Positions 7,535 through 17,340 of a stretch of 64,000 nucleotides of DNA are shown here, piece by piece. Position numbers and translations under genes: made by a program. The stretch is from assembly GCF_003182155.1 (NCBI RefSeq), contig NZ_QGTG01000006.1:310001-374000 (forward strand). Direction: 5' to 3'. The notes under the pieces are model-generated. The model was not told the origin of the DNA, made no database searches, and saw only the letters and a list, made by a program, of their open reading frames with translations. The stretch comes from Chitinophaga sp. S165. Its GTDB lineage: Bacteria; Bacteroidota; Bacteroidia; Chitinophagales; Chitinophagaceae. Within the stretch, counting starts at the first letter, position 1; every line of letters begins with the position of its first letter.

Positions 7535-9591
7535 AATTCGTCTTCTGCTTTTGGCACCGGTGGTAGCTCATCTTTCACTTTGACTTCGCCCACAGTGCCC
7601 ATCAGCTCATATTTGCTCTTAGGCCTGCGTTTGATATCCCAGTGGAAATTCTCCAGTTGCATCTGCTCCAGCGGACGTTGGGTGAAAGGATACATGGTTC
7701 CTTCCGGGTCTTTAATGAAAGCGATATGATGCAGCTGACCTTCCCTGAAATAGATGTTGATCACACCACTCAGCGTTCTGTTTACACTGATATATGCTGA
7801 ATCGTCGTCCTGGACGTAATAAATACTTTCTGCGTTACCGTCCACGTGCATCCAGTCAATTGCCTGGCCTGCAAAGTAACCGGTTATCTGGTTGCCTTTG
7901 ATCTGGTTATACATCTCCGGGCCAGATTCTTTCACCAGCAAACCGTTCTGGTCGAGTAACAGTTTATCTGCTTTTTGATTTTTTGTATACAGGAAGATGG
8001 TATCGCCGCTCAGCTGTGTTTCATTTGCCCACAGTACAGGATTCCTGTAGAAGCGGAAGATGGAATCTTTGCTGGAATAGTAAATACTGTCTGCTACACC
8101 CTGGAGTGAATCGGAGTAGATGCGTACATGGTGCCATGCGCGGATGTACCTGATCTCGCTGGTATCTTTCGTGGTGCTGGTATCTGTTTGTAATGGCAGC
8201 GCCGGTGCTGCGTTCAGGGAATCTTTCGTTAAAGATAAAGCTCTGGATTTCAGTCCGATGATAGCCGAATCTTTAGACAGTACAATGCTGTCGGGCTTTA
8301 AGTTCCTTGTTGTATCCCTGAGGATGGCCATTGCTTTGGCGGTATCGCTAAGTACTCCTATAGCTTTGGTTTTGAGCGTAATGAGTGCAGAGTCTTTCGG
8401 TACCACCATTGCGGGTATCAGCTTCCTGCTGGTATCTCCCGGCTGTAATACGTTCTTCAGTTTCTTCGCGAACGCAGAAGTATCTGCAGGCAAAGTTCCT
8501 GTCGAATCGGGCAGGGGGGCCAGTGTGGAATCTGTGACGTTCACAGAATCTATAGCAGCTGATAGACTGTCTGTCGATGTACGGACAGGGGCCACCGTAA
8601 AGGTGTCCCTTTTCAATACACCGGAGAAGAGCGTGTCTGCTGAGAGATAGAGCGTATCGTTTTCCCGTTCCAGGATCATCAGCGGATGCTGGGTAGCCAG
8701 TACGGTTTTCTCTGTCTGGTTAACTGTACCATAATTAGACAGGAGGGTCATATGCTGTGCGGTATCGCGATAGATCATATTACCTACGGCGTACGCAAGA
8801 CCTGTACGTTTATCCATCGTGATCCTGTCGGCAGTGATGGTTGCAGTACTGTCCTCAATGGTAGGCCTGCTGTCGAAGTTGCCTTCTCCTGTTTCGGTAT
8901 TATATTCTCCGGAAGTAGTGTACATGACCGTTTTACCATCATTGATAGTAGTAGGGGCCACGATAGTGGCTATCTTGGTTTGGGTATTATATAATAGAGT
9001 GTCGGTGCTCAGCGTATACTCCGGATCTACCAGCAGTACATTATAATTGAAATAAACATCTTTGGTATCGGCATAGTAGTATCCCTCCTGGCTTGTCAGT
9101 ACGCTGCTGCCATTGACGAGTTTTCCACCTTTGACATAGGTACCTATCCTGGCGTTCATATCGTACATGAGTTCAGGGCCGGAAAGGGTGACCTTACCGT
9201 CGGTAAGCCGGGCGTTGTCACGCAGGGTAGCCAGCCTGGTATCTCCTTCATAGTGAAGATATTCTCCGTAAATGTGGATACTATCTGCCTGATTGATATG
9301 GATATGACCATAGGCATCCAGTACGTTGGCGGCCCTGTTGATCAATGCACTGTCACAATAGAATAAAGTACTGCCCTGGCGGAAAATGGCATTGCCGATA
9401 AACCGGTTCAGTTGAACGCTATCTTTTCCGGTGACCACATTCAGTTTATCTGCCTGTATGATGTGGATCACATTATTCGTATCCCTTGCGGCGGGTTGTG
9501 CGTCCTGCGCGGTAGCCGGAAACAGCTTACCGAGAAAGAGCCCTGCCAGGATAAGCCCGCATTTTGCTAATTGCTGCATTTTCAAGATCAT
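7531..9591 (-). CDS. LptA/OstA-like periplasmic protein
   Basis: Likely part of the lipopolysaccharide transport bridge between inner and outer membranes. A signal peptide (about residues 1-28, ending PATAQ) precedes a long OstA/LptA-type beta-jellyroll region (about 40-310) with repeated DxxxYxxxxxxxxxxG strands such as LTSQEGYYYADTKDVYF. A Ser/Thr/Asp-rich low-complexity stretch (about 340-480) follows, then a second OstA-like region (about 485-640). With 686 residues it is much longer than proteobacterial LptA (about 185), as is usual for Bacteroidetes versions. Its ATG overlaps the stop of the MCE-protein gene by 4 bases, and its stop overlaps the nhaA start. LptD is encoded nearby on the other strand, which supports the role. 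Confidence 0.8.
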   Translation of the reverse strand: MILKMQQLAKCGLILAGLFLGKLFPATAQDAQPAARDTNNVIHIIQADKLNVVTGKDSVQLNRFIGNAIFRQGSTLFYCDSALINRAANVLDAYGHIHINQADSIHIYGEYLHYEGDTRLATLRDNARLTDGKVTLSGPELMYDMNARIGTYVKGGKLVNGSSVLTSQEGYYYADTKDVYFNYNVLLVDPEYTLSTDTLLYNTQTKIATIVAPTTINDGKTVMYTTSGEYNTETGEGNFDSRPTIEDSTATITADRITMDKRTGLAYAVGNMIYRDTAQHMTLLSNYGTVNQTEKTVLATQHPLMILERENDTLYLSADTLFSGVLKRDTFTVAPVRTSTDSLSAAIDSVNVTDSTLAPLPDSTGTLPADTSAFAKKLKNVLQPGDTSRKLIPAMVVPKDSALITLKTKAIGVLSDTAKAMAILRDTTRNLKPDSIVLSKDSAIIGLKSRALSLTKDSLNAAPALPLQTDTSTTKDTSEIRYIRAWHHVRIYSDSLQGVADSIYYSSKDSIFRFYRNPVLWANETQLSGDTIFLYTKNQKADKLLLDQNGLLVKESGPEMYNQIKGNQITGYFAGQAIDWMHVDGNAESIYYVQDDDSAYISVNRTLSGVINIYFREGQLHHIAFIKDPEGTMYPFTQRPLEQMQLENFHWDIKRRPKSKYELMGTVGEVKVKDELPPVPKAEDEF

Positions 9592-10586
9592 AGTGCCTTA
9601 GCGGTATCTGATGGTATGGGCTGTACTTTGGCTTTTTTGCCAAACAGCGAGAAATGCACGTACCGTTTAGGATTTACGCGCAAGTCTTCCAGTAATTTAT
9701 TCAGGCTATTGAGCGAATTTTGCAGGTTATTATATACTTTCTTGTCGTTCAGCATCAAGCCGATGGACCCATCCGTACTGTTTAATTTAGCAATTGTTTC
9801 GTTCAGGCGTGTAGCCATTTGCTGTAGTTCCAGCAGTGTTTTATCGAGTTGACCGTTCGCCAGGGCGGCAGTTGTTTTTTCTGCATTTCCCAGTATGGCG
9901 GTGATCTTGTCGTTATTATTTTTCAGATTAGCGGTCAGTGATTCCAGGTTGTCGAACGTTGCTTTCACGTTCCCGTGCTGGGGATCCAGCATATTGTTCA
10001 GGGAAGCGGAAGTACGGGTGAAATTGTTCATGGTGGTATTCAGGTGGGCGATAGCGTCACGCAGATTACCTTTGGTGGTAGGGTCGAAGATAGAATTTAC
10101 TGTAAGCAGCACAGAATCTACTGATCCGAGGGTTACTTCCAGTTTTTTAACCAATGGGTTCAGTTGTTCTTTGAGTGCATCGGTAATAGAACCGTCAACA
10201 GCGGCATAGATGGTATCGCCGTCTTCCAGATAGGCATTCGCGTTACCGAAGTCTATCTGTACGGTTTTGGTACCTAAGAGGTCACTGGCTATACGGGCTA
10301 CTGAATTCTGGGGAATGTCCACTTTCTTGGTGATCCTGAGCTCTACCAATATCCGGCCGGCATTCTTGTCCATAATTTCCAGGTTTGACACGCTACCTAC
10401 TACAAGGCCATTCACCTGTACGGTGTTTGAAGGCTGTAATCCATTTACCTGGGTATATACGGCGTAAATTTTCTTACTTGTTGAAAAAAGGCTTTTACCT
10501 TTTAACAAATTAAAACCCAAAATCAGCATAGCAATCGAGACAGCTGCGAGGATGCCTACTTTGGTTTCGTTAGATACTTTAAGCAT
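9588..10586 (-). CDS. MCE/MlaD-family lipid transport protein
   Basis: Single-pass inner-membrane protein with a periplasmic MCE domain, the type that forms hexameric rings moving phospholipids between membranes. An N-terminal membrane anchor (about residues 6-28) is followed by the MCE domain (about 30-115, with GLQPSNTVQVNGLVVGSV) and a long helical, coiled-coil-like C-terminal part with many Asn/Leu repeats. The frame is open to a TTG at 10610, but the ATG at 10586 (MLKVSNETKVGILA) is preferred. A promoter -7 box overlaps the TTG, and SNETKVG is the usual N-terminus in Bacteroidetes. It is the first gene of the mlaD-lptA-like-nhaA operon. Partner MlaE and MlaF genes are not in the window. 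Confidence 0.9.
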   Translation of the reverse strand: MLKVSNETKVGILAAVSIAMLILGFNLLKGKSLFSTSKKIYAVYTQVNGLQPSNTVQVNGLVVGSVSNLEIMDKNAGRILVELRITKKVDIPQNSVARIASDLLGTKTVQIDFGNANAYLEDGDTIYAAVDGSITDALKEQLNPLVKKLEVTLGSVDSVLLTVNSIFDPTTKGNLRDAIAHLNTTMNNFTRTSASLNNMLDPQHGNVKATFDNLESLTANLKNNNDKITAILGNAEKTTAALANGQLDKTLLELQQMATRLNETIAKLNSTDGSIGLMLNDKKVYNNLQNSLNSLNKLLEDLRVNPKRYVHFSLFGKKAKVQPIPSDTAKAL

Positions 10587-10607
10587 AGAATACGTTATAC
10601 GTTGCTG

Positions 10608-10636
10608 CAAAAATAATCAAAAAAGGTTGCGGGCAA
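10608..10636 (-). promoter_or_regulatory. Candidate Bacteroidetes promoter for the mlaD operon
   Basis: On the minus strand a perfect TAnnTTTG -7 box (TATTTTTG, 10615-10608) lies 18 bases after a TTG (10636-10634), close to the Bacteroidetes -33/-7 pattern. Transcription would begin near 10601, just upstream of the ATG at 10586. Confidence 0.5.
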
Positions 10637-10793
10637 TCATGCACCTGCTTCCCTGCGCCAATACCAGATTTCATACCGGTGCTTTTGACGGCAGGCAAAT
10701 ATGCAGCTTTTCAGCAGAAAATTTAAGGTAATATATTAAAGGAGATAATGGGGGAGGGGGTAAATATCGGGGGTACTAACGAGGGAGAGGGTA

Positions 10794-12437
10794 TTAACGG
10801 CTGGCTACGTTATTATTATCTGCAGATATTACGGAGGCATTCCAGAAGCCTGCTTTTTTTGCTTTTTTGAGTGCGATATTGGCTTCGGATTCGGTTTTGA
10901 AGTTCACCCAGATATATTTATTGAGGGTTTTGCGGTTAATAACAACGGTCTCCCGGATGATGGTACCGCGTAAGCCTTTGAAAACGGGAGCGCTGCGTGT
11001 ATATCTTTTGTCGGTGATCACCAGTTGTATATCATATTTAAAGGTCACTTTAGGGACGGATTTTTTGGCTGGAGTGGCCGCTGCCAGCTGAGCCTTGTCA
11101 TTGCCTCCGCCCATGAGAGTGGCTTTCCTGAAGCCAAGCTGCTTTGCTTGTCGCAAAGCAGCATTGGCTTCAGACTGGGACTTAAAGCTGCCCCAGATGT
11201 ATTTATATTTATTTACTTTCCTGCTGTTCATGACCACCTGTTCCTTCCGGATGGTGCCTCTAAGTTTATTAAAGATGGAGGCATTGCGGGTATATTTTTT
11301 ATCACTGACCAGCAGCTGTACATCATATTTATAAGGATTCTTAGCCGCTGGTTTGCGGGAGGACGCTACCTGGCGGGTAGTGGCCTTTGCGGTCGATTTC
11401 GATGCCGACGCTGCTACAGCAGGCTTTTTGGTGTTATTCCTTGACCTGGGATTGTAGCTGATCGGGGTGGACTGTACATTGGGCTGTTCTGATGCAGGAG
11501 CCGCCTGGCGATCTTCCGGAGCGCTGTAACGGCCCAGTTCATCTTTATAACGTTTGATAGCCTTGAAGATACAATTGGCTGCTTCCGACTGGCCGTTAGC
11601 TGAGTTCAGATAATCTTCCTCTTCAGGATTGCTGATAAAGCCCAGTTCCACCAGTACGCTCGGCATAGCGGTGGCCTGGAGTACCCAGATGCCTTTTTCA
11701 TCACGCTGACGGGCGCCACGGCTGATACGGCCTACGTTGGTGAACTCGTCTTCGATGAGTGTGGACAAACGGAGGCTTTGGTCGAAGTAGGCGTTGCGAA
11801 GGGTATTTAATAATATAAAGGTTTCAGGATCAGACATATCCAACACAGAGTTAGCATCTTCTGAGTTGGCGTCCAGCATGATAACGGAACTTTCTTTCAG
11901 TGATTCGGTTTTGGCGTTGTTCTTTCCGGTAGCCCACACATAGGTCTCAGTACCCTGGGCGGTGCTGGGAGAGGTGGCATAGATGGCTCTTTTCACCGGT
12001 ACTTTACGCTTTCCTTTCTTTACGTATACGGTTTTATAACCAGTTACCCGGCGGGTAGGACCCGCTGAGTTACAGTGAATTGAAATAAAAAGGTCTCCTT
12101 TTTCCCTGTTGGCGATGATGGCTCTTTCATTCAGATCGGCACGAAGGGTAGAGGCAAGGGCGTTTCTGGTTTTACGCGTATATACTACACGTACGTCCTT
12201 CATATTGGCTTCAATCAGTTTTCCCAGCTGTAAAGCTACATCCAGCACAACTTCTTCTTCGGTAGAATATTTACCCCGGGCACCAGGCGTTTGGGCGCTA
12301 TGGCCGGGATCAATGACAATCGTTCTGAGAGGCGGATTTTGTTTTTTCCCAATGACAGTTCGGTTTGTAGCGTAAAGAAGGATAGTCCCCAAAAAGATGG
12401 CACATCCCAAAAAGATCCAAAATCGGTTCCAGCGCAT
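10794..12437 (-). CDS. N-acetylmuramoyl-L-alanine amidase with two C-terminal repeats
   Basis: Zinc amidase of the Amidase_3 family that cleaves the lactyl-Ala bond in peptidoglycan. An N-terminal membrane segment or signal (about residues 6-24) leads into the catalytic domain (about 37-295). The visible zinc ligands are His46 in IDPGHS, an acidic residue in STEEE (60-62) and the His of ISIHCNSA, with the catalytic Glu in LVELGF. A Pro/Ala/Thr-rich linker follows, then two tandem repeats of about 70 residues (YDVQLLVSDKKYTR and YDIQLVITDKRYTR), each ending in a GF-type turn. These are SPOR-like in size and may bind the cell wall or the septum. The gene is 207 bp downstream of mlaD in the same direction and divergent from lptD. 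Confidence 0.92.
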   Translation of the reverse strand: MRWNRFWIFLGCAIFLGTILLYATNRTVIGKKQNPPLRTIVIDPGHSAQTPGARGKYSTEEEVVLDVALQLGKLIEANMKDVRVVYTRKTRNALASTLRADLNERAIIANREKGDLFISIHCNSAGPTRRVTGYKTVYVKKGKRKVPVKRAIYATSPSTAQGTETYVWATGKNNAKTESLKESSVIMLDANSEDANSVLDMSDPETFILLNTLRNAYFDQSLRLSTLIEDEFTNVGRISRGARQRDEKGIWVLQATAMPSVLVELGFISNPEEEDYLNSANGQSEAANCIFKAIKRYKDELGRYSAPEDRQAAPASEQPNVQSTPISYNPRSRNNTKKPAVAASASKSTAKATTRQVASSRKPAAKNPYKYDVQLLVSDKKYTRNASIFNKLRGTIRKEQVVMNSRKVNKYKYIWGSFKSQSEANAALRQAKQLGFRKATLMGGGNDKAQLAAATPAKKSVPKVTFKYDIQLVITDKRYTRSAPVFKGLRGTIIRETVVINRKTLNKYIWVNFKTESEANIALKKAKKAGFWNASVISADNNNVASR

Positions 12438-12618
12438 GACTCAGTTTTTATATATTTTAATGGGCGTTAGTAGTATGTTAAATTGTCCAAAGATCGCAGT
12501 CGCTGCTTTGATCCTTAAAATGTCGTTTGTATTTTGTCCTTGATAAATGACCGTATGCTTTGTTTGGCCTGGCACTCATTTTCGTTTTACAATTGATAAT
12601 AATTTGTCTAAAAACATG

Positions 12619-12626
12619 TAGGTTTG
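12619..12626 (+). promoter_or_regulatory. Candidate -7 box for lptD
   Basis: TAGGTTTG matches TAnnTTTG exactly and sits 14 bases before the lptD ATG. No clear -33 element is visible at the right spacing (a TTG at 12593 is 23 bases away), and the leader would be very short. Confidence 0.35.
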
Positions 12627-12640
12627 TGCCCGCTTAACAC

Positions 12641-15427
12641 ATGCACCTGAATCACAAAAATAATTATAAAAAGTTTTTGCGACGGATATACCTGGTTTTT
12701 GCCGGTATATTAATTGTCGTTCCCTTCATAATAAACGCTGTAGCTACTCCCGCGCCAGATACCTATGAGAGTTTTAACAAAAGTTTCACAGATGGCGTGC
12801 CAAAAGATACGGTGCCCATTGCCGTACCTGATACTTCCTCAGGGCGAAAAGATACAACAATAAGGCCGGTTACGGACAGTAATGCCGTGGAGGACAGTAT
12901 TCCGGTATCTACGGATTACACCGGAACAGACAGCATGTTCGTGCCTAAACTCTCGAAAGACAGTCTGGACGCGCCTATTACCTATAAGGCAAAGGACTCG
13001 ATCGTACTTGTAGTGCCGGATAAACGTTTTTATTTTTATGGTACCGCCAATACCAAATATAAAAAGACGTCCCTCTCCGCCGAACGCATGAACTACAGCC
13101 AGAGCACTGGTATCATGGAAGCTACCACTGCTCAGGACACCAGTGGAAAGCCTTACGGGCGTCCACAGCTGGATGATAACGGACAGGCCTTCGATTCCGA
13201 CACGCTCAGATATAATATTACCACACAGCGGGCAAAAATCTACAATACCCGTTCACAATATGGGGAAGGATTTGTGGCCAGTGAGCAGACGAAACGTGAG
13301 CCTGATAACAGCATCTTCGGTTTCAGGAACGGATATACCACCTGTAACCTGGATACTCCTCACTTCCAGTTCAGGGCCAAAAAGATCAAGGTGATCCCGG
13401 ACAAACTGGTAATATCCGGCCCGGCAAACCTGGAAATAGAAGGCGTACCGACACCATTATTTATACCATTTGCTATTTTCCCGATCACCCACGGACAACA
13501 ATCAGGTATCCTCATGCCAGGTTATGTGGTGAATGCACAAAAGGGGATGGGGCTGGAAAATGGCGGTTATTATATAGGGCTGGGCGACAATTTCGACCTG
13601 ACCCTGCGCGGTGAGATCTATTCTTATGGTAGCTGGGCCCTGACAGCCAGTCCTACTTACCGGAAGCGCTATCATTATAATGGTGGTATGACGCTGAGTT
13701 TTGCCAATACCCGTTTTGGTGATCCATCCGTTAAATCAGAGTTTAGCCGGTCACGTGACTTCCGTGTTACCTGGAACCACAGCATGGACAGTAAAGCACG
13801 TCCTGGCGTTACCTTCGGGGCCAGCGTGAACTTCGGTACGTCCAGCTATAATACCTTCAACGTATATGATTACGCTTCCCGTGTGAACAATAACTTAGGA
13901 TCGTCTATCAGTTTCTCGAAGAGCTGGCAGGGTAAACCATTCAACTTTACTTCCAGCTTGACGCACTCACAGAACCTTAGTACCCGCGACGTAAATATAT
14001 CCTTCCCGTCGGCGACCTTTACTGTCAATACCATCTATCCTTTCCAGCCGAAAGAAATGGTGGGCAGGGCTAAATGGTACCACAAACTGGGTATAGGGTA
14101 TAATGGTACGATCAATAACAGCGTGACCTTTAAAGACTCTGTGTTCGGTAAGAGCCAGATGTTCGACGCGTTACAGTCAGGTGTTAAACACAGCATTCCA
14201 ATCTCCTTCTCTATACCGGTAATGAAGAATTTCACACTTTCACCGGGTGTTAGTTATGGAGAGTACTGGTATACGAAAAAGACAAAGAGGACCTTTAACA
14301 GGGACAAACGTATCAGCATTGACTCTCTGGGAGGCATCGATACTACCTATGAGGCAGGTTTCTTTGCGGCAAGACAGGCAAGCGCCAGTCTCTCATTGTC
14401 TACCGCCCTGTATGGTATGTACCAGTTTGGTAAAAACTCCAAGATCAAGGCGATCAGGCACGTGATGAGACCGACCATCAGCGCCAGCTATACACCTGAT
14501 CTTGCAAAGAATGCTTATTATGATCTGTATTATACAAGGGATAGTCAGAAGGTAAGGCAGTCTTACTTCACAAGTTCTTCGGTGGGCGTGCCTTCTGAGG
14601 GAACATCGGGGTCTATTTCCTTCGGATTGGATAATAACCTGGAGATGAAGGTGTTCTCTAAAAAGGATACCTCTGCCAATAAAGAGAAGAAGATCAAGCT
14701 GCTGGACGGTTTCGGTATCAATGGTTCTTATAACCTGCTGGCAGATAGTTTCCATTTATCGTCTTTCAACATTTATGCGCGTACTAACCTTTTCGATAAA
14801 CTGAATATCACCGCCAGCGGTAACCTCGATCCTTATGTGGTTAATGCAAGAGGAAACAGAGTAGACCGCTACGTATGGCAAGATGGAAAACTTAGTATCG
14901 GCCGTCTGACCAACGCGACCATTGCGATGAGTACTTCATTCCAGTCGTCGGACAAGAAGAGCAAAGAGAAAGAACAGGAGATCAATAACATTGAGAATGA
15001 GCAGAGCACGGATGCAGCTTTCCAGGCACAGCAACGTCAGTTGCAGCAGGTGAGAAAGAATCCTGGAGAATACGTTGACTTTGATATTCCGTGGAAACTG
15101 GACCTCTCGTACAGCTTGTCTTACAGTAAAAATATTATTCCTGACTCAGGAGGTGTAGTGGTTAGCTTTAACCAGTACCTAAGTTTCAATGGTGACTTCA
15201 GCCTGACGCCAAAATGGAAGATCGGGGTGAACAGTGGTTATAATTTCATTGAGAATAAGCTGGCATATACGAACGTGTACATTTCACGTGACCTGCACTG
15301 CTGGCAGATGTCGATCAACCTGATCCCGATCGGTACTTACCGTCAGTTCAGCATCACGATCAGTCCGAAATCGGGTATCCTTCGAGACCTCCGTATTAAC
15401 CGATCGCGAACGTTCTATGATTTGTAG
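12641..15427 (+). CDS. lptD: Putative LPS-assembly outer membrane protein LptD
   Basis: Outer-membrane barrel that inserts lipopolysaccharide into the outer leaflet. The 928 residues comprise an N-terminal signal or anchor (about 10-35), a Ser/Asp/Thr-rich spacer (about 45-130) and an OstA-like periplasmic jellyroll (about 135-270, with MNYSQSTGIMEA and FRAKKIKVIPDKL). A long antiparallel beta-barrel follows, rich in alternating aromatic and polar residues, with the LptD-like segment FPITHGQQSGILMPGY near residue 285. It starts at ATG 12641 and is divergent from the amidase gene. The nearby LptA-like and MCE genes form a coherent envelope-transport neighbourhood, and a bidirectional terminator follows. 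Confidence 0.88.
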   Translation: MHLNHKNNYKKFLRRIYLVFAGILIVVPFIINAVATPAPDTYESFNKSFTDGVPKDTVPIAVPDTSSGRKDTTIRPVTDSNAVEDSIPVSTDYTGTDSMFVPKLSKDSLDAPITYKAKDSIVLVVPDKRFYFYGTANTKYKKTSLSAERMNYSQSTGIMEATTAQDTSGKPYGRPQLDDNGQAFDSDTLRYNITTQRAKIYNTRSQYGEGFVASEQTKREPDNSIFGFRNGYTTCNLDTPHFQFRAKKIKVIPDKLVISGPANLEIEGVPTPLFIPFAIFPITHGQQSGILMPGYVVNAQKGMGLENGGYYIGLGDNFDLTLRGEIYSYGSWALTASPTYRKRYHYNGGMTLSFANTRFGDPSVKSEFSRSRDFRVTWNHSMDSKARPGVTFGASVNFGTSSYNTFNVYDYASRVNNNLGSSISFSKSWQGKPFNFTSSLTHSQNLSTRDVNISFPSATFTVNTIYPFQPKEMVGRAKWYHKLGIGYNGTINNSVTFKDSVFGKSQMFDALQSGVKHSIPISFSIPVMKNFTLSPGVSYGEYWYTKKTKRTFNRDKRISIDSLGGIDTTYEAGFFAARQASASLSLSTALYGMYQFGKNSKIKAIRHVMRPTISASYTPDLAKNAYYDLYYTRDSQKVRQSYFTSSSVGVPSEGTSGSISFGLDNNLEMKVFSKKDTSANKEKKIKLLDGFGINGSYNLLADSFHLSSFNIYARTNLFDKLNITASGNLDPYVVNARGNRVDRYVWQDGKLSIGRLTNATIAMSTSFQSSDKKSKEKEQEINNIENEQSTDAAFQAQQRQLQQVRKNPGEYVDFDIPWKLDLSYSLSYSKNIIPDSGGVVVSFNQYLSFNGDFSLTPKWKIGVNSGYNFIENKLAYTNVYISRDLHCWQMSINLIPIGTYRQFSITISPKSGILRDLRINRSRTFYDL

Positions 15428-15486
15428 CGAGGCTGACGGAATGATGAGCTAATACTATTTTGACACGATATTTTAAGTAAAAGCAG

Positions 15487-15545
15487 GATTGCCAAATGAT
15501 TAACTGATTGATAAGTAAATGGTTAATTGTTTGGCAATCTTCTTT
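15487..15545. terminator. Bidirectional terminator between lptD and plsC
   Basis: Arms 15487-15505 and 15521-15539 pair over about 18 bases with two non-Watson-Crick positions (core GATTGCCAAA). A T-rich tail lies on the plus side (TCTTTT) and also on the minus side, which fits the convergent genes on either flank. Confidence 0.7.
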
Positions 15546-15565
15546 TATGGAAGAGAACAAGCGGA

Positions 15566-16309
15566 TTACCAGTTGCGCTCAATATGCTCCCACATCGTTT
15601 TATAGACCCTTTCCTTCAACGATTCCACATCTTCCGGGCTAAGTCCTTCGGTACGTATCGGCGCCAAAAAATGAACGTCTATCGTGTGCGGCAGGGCGTA
15701 GAATATTTTGCCGGGAGGAAGGATCTTGCGGGTATTGAAAATAACAGCCGGCAGTATCGGTTTACCTGTTTCAACGGCCAGGTTAAAAGCGCCGTCATAA
15801 AATGACTTCAGCGGATCATCCGTTTTGTTACGGGTGCCTTCCGGATATAACAACATGTGTACGCCTTCCCGTAATACCTCTTTCATTTCCAGTACGCTTT
15901 GTCTGCGGCTTTCGGGATCATGTCTGTCTACCAGTACCGACCCTACTTTGTACATAATGCCCCAGATAGGAATTTTAGCCATTTCCTTTTTCGCAAGACT
16001 TTTGCTGCCGGCAGGTATGGCATAGGTAGTGGCAGGAATGTCCACCATAGAGTTATGGTTGCAGACGATGATATAAGGTTCGCCTGATTTGAAGTATTCC
16101 AATCCCTTTCTGCGCACAGGGCAAAATATCAGTGGCATATAAACGTGCATCCAGCCGCGGCCTAAGGCCATAAAATAACGGATATTCCGGGGAGATGGAA
16201 GCAGCGATACCAGCCACATGGGCAACAGCATGATCAGCATAGTGCAGATAAACAGGATCAATGCGTAAGCAGCGTATAACCTGGCAAGGAGGTTCTTAAG
16301 CCATTTCAT
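15566..16309 (-). CDS. plsC: 1-acyl-sn-glycerol-3-phosphate acyltransferase
   Basis: Membrane-associated acyltransferase that converts lysophosphatidic acid to phosphatidic acid in phospholipid synthesis. The 247-residue protein has an N-terminal hydrophobic helix (about 12-38). The acyltransferase motif NHNSMVD (H-x4-D, about residue 92) is followed by the substrate-binding motif YPEGTRN (about residue 165). Length and motif order are typical of PlsC. It is transcribed convergently with lptD and shares a terminator with it. A few relatives acylate other lysolipids such as ornithine lipids, so substrate identity is inferred. Confidence 0.92.
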   Translation of the reverse strand: MKWLKNLLARLYAAYALILFICTMLIMLLPMWLVSLLPSPRNIRYFMALGRGWMHVYMPLIFCPVRRKGLEYFKSGEPYIIVCNHNSMVDIPATTYAIPAGSKSLAKKEMAKIPIWGIMYKVGSVLVDRHDPESRRQSVLEMKEVLREGVHMLLYPEGTRNKTDDPLKSFYDGAFNLAVETGKPILPAVIFNTRKILPPGKIFYALPHTIDVHFLAPIRTEGLSPEDVESLKERVYKTMWEHIERNW

Positions 16310-16457
16310 ATTCGATAGATTCTTGAGTCCCTTTTTGTTATATAAATATAGTGAGTATCCGCTATATATTAAAAGGCTTTATTTCCATTCCTTTCTATAA
16401 CGTGAACAAGAAGTGACATTGATCCTGATGTCTACATGTTCTTCATGCGGACCTATT

Positions 16458-17309
16458 TTATACCTCTTTGGCCTTTGCATTCCTGAATTCAAGTGGTGCT
16501 GCGCTGGTATGTTTCTTGAAGAAGTTGGAGAAATAAGCCGGGTCTTCAAAACCCAGTTCAAAAGTGATCTGTTTAGTGGATTTGTTGGTAAAACGTAACA
16601 GTCTTTTCGCTTCAATAATGATCCTTTCCTGGATCATTTGTGTAGGTGTTTTCTGATCAAAGAGGGCGAAGAGATTCGACAATGTCTTGGGCGATTTATT
16701 TAACAGCTGTGCGTAATAACTTACGGAATGTTCTGTTCTGAAGTGCTCTTCCACCAGCAACCCAAATTTCCTGATGATGTGAAAACGACTGTCCTGTTGT
16801 AGTTTGTTATCGGGGATGTACTCTGTCATAGCCAGCTGCGTCAGTGTAATAATAAGCCTCTTGAGCAACATGAGCAGCATATCGTTCTGGATATTATCCG
16901 CAGTGTTCATTTCCAGCACAAAAATACCCAGCATCAGCTCCATCCTTTGTTGTGTTACGGGATCCAGCGTAATAAAGATATTGTTCATCCCAAAGAGGAA
17001 TCCAACACAACTTACTTCCCTGTCATGATCGACAATGCAATAGAACTCACGGTTGAACTGCCATGCCACAATATCTGACGTATGCTCGAAATGAAAGCTC
17101 TGATTGAACATCAGTGGCAGGATAGTATTGGGTTTGAACGTATGTTCAGTACCATCGATGGTGACAGTCTGCGTTTTGCCGGTATTCCAGGCAATGGTAA
17201 AGTATTTGTTATCCCTGTCGCGGCCATAGTACAGGCGGGCAAAGTCGTCCTCGTTTTTAAACAACAGGAGATTACCACCTGACGCAGCATCTTTGAGTAT
17301 TAGTTTCAT
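16458..17309 (-). CDS. AraC-family transcriptional regulator
   Basis: DNA-binding regulator. The N-terminal cupin-like half (about residues 20-110, with a NTILPLMFNQSFHFEH strand region) probably senses a ligand. The C-terminal AraC domain (about 190-283) contains the second HTH motif STKQITFELGFEDPAYFSNFFKKH, split by the usual glycine turn. The middle is helical. It begins 31 bp after the stop of the 17341-18078 gene in the same direction, so the two may be co-transcribed. Its target is not evident from the sequence. Confidence 0.88.
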   Translation of the reverse strand: MKLILKDAASGGNLLLFKNEDDFARLYYGRDRDNKYFTIAWNTGKTQTVTIDGTEHTFKPNTILPLMFNQSFHFEHTSDIVAWQFNREFYCIVDHDREVSCVGFLFGMNNIFITLDPVTQQRMELMLGIFVLEMNTADNIQNDMLLMLLKRLIITLTQLAMTEYIPDNKLQQDSRFHIIRKFGLLVEEHFRTEHSVSYYAQLLNKSPKTLSNLFALFDQKTPTQMIQERIIIEAKRLLRFTNKSTKQITFELGFEDPAYFSNFFKKHTSAAPLEFRNAKAKEV

Positions 17310-17340
17310 GTAATGATGAAATGATCATTGCAAGTTACAC

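Noticed and set aside
8120..8650. 176-codon plus-strand frame inside the LptA-like gene
   Set aside because: It is antisense to a well-supported gene, and the low-complexity Ser/Thr region produces such frames.
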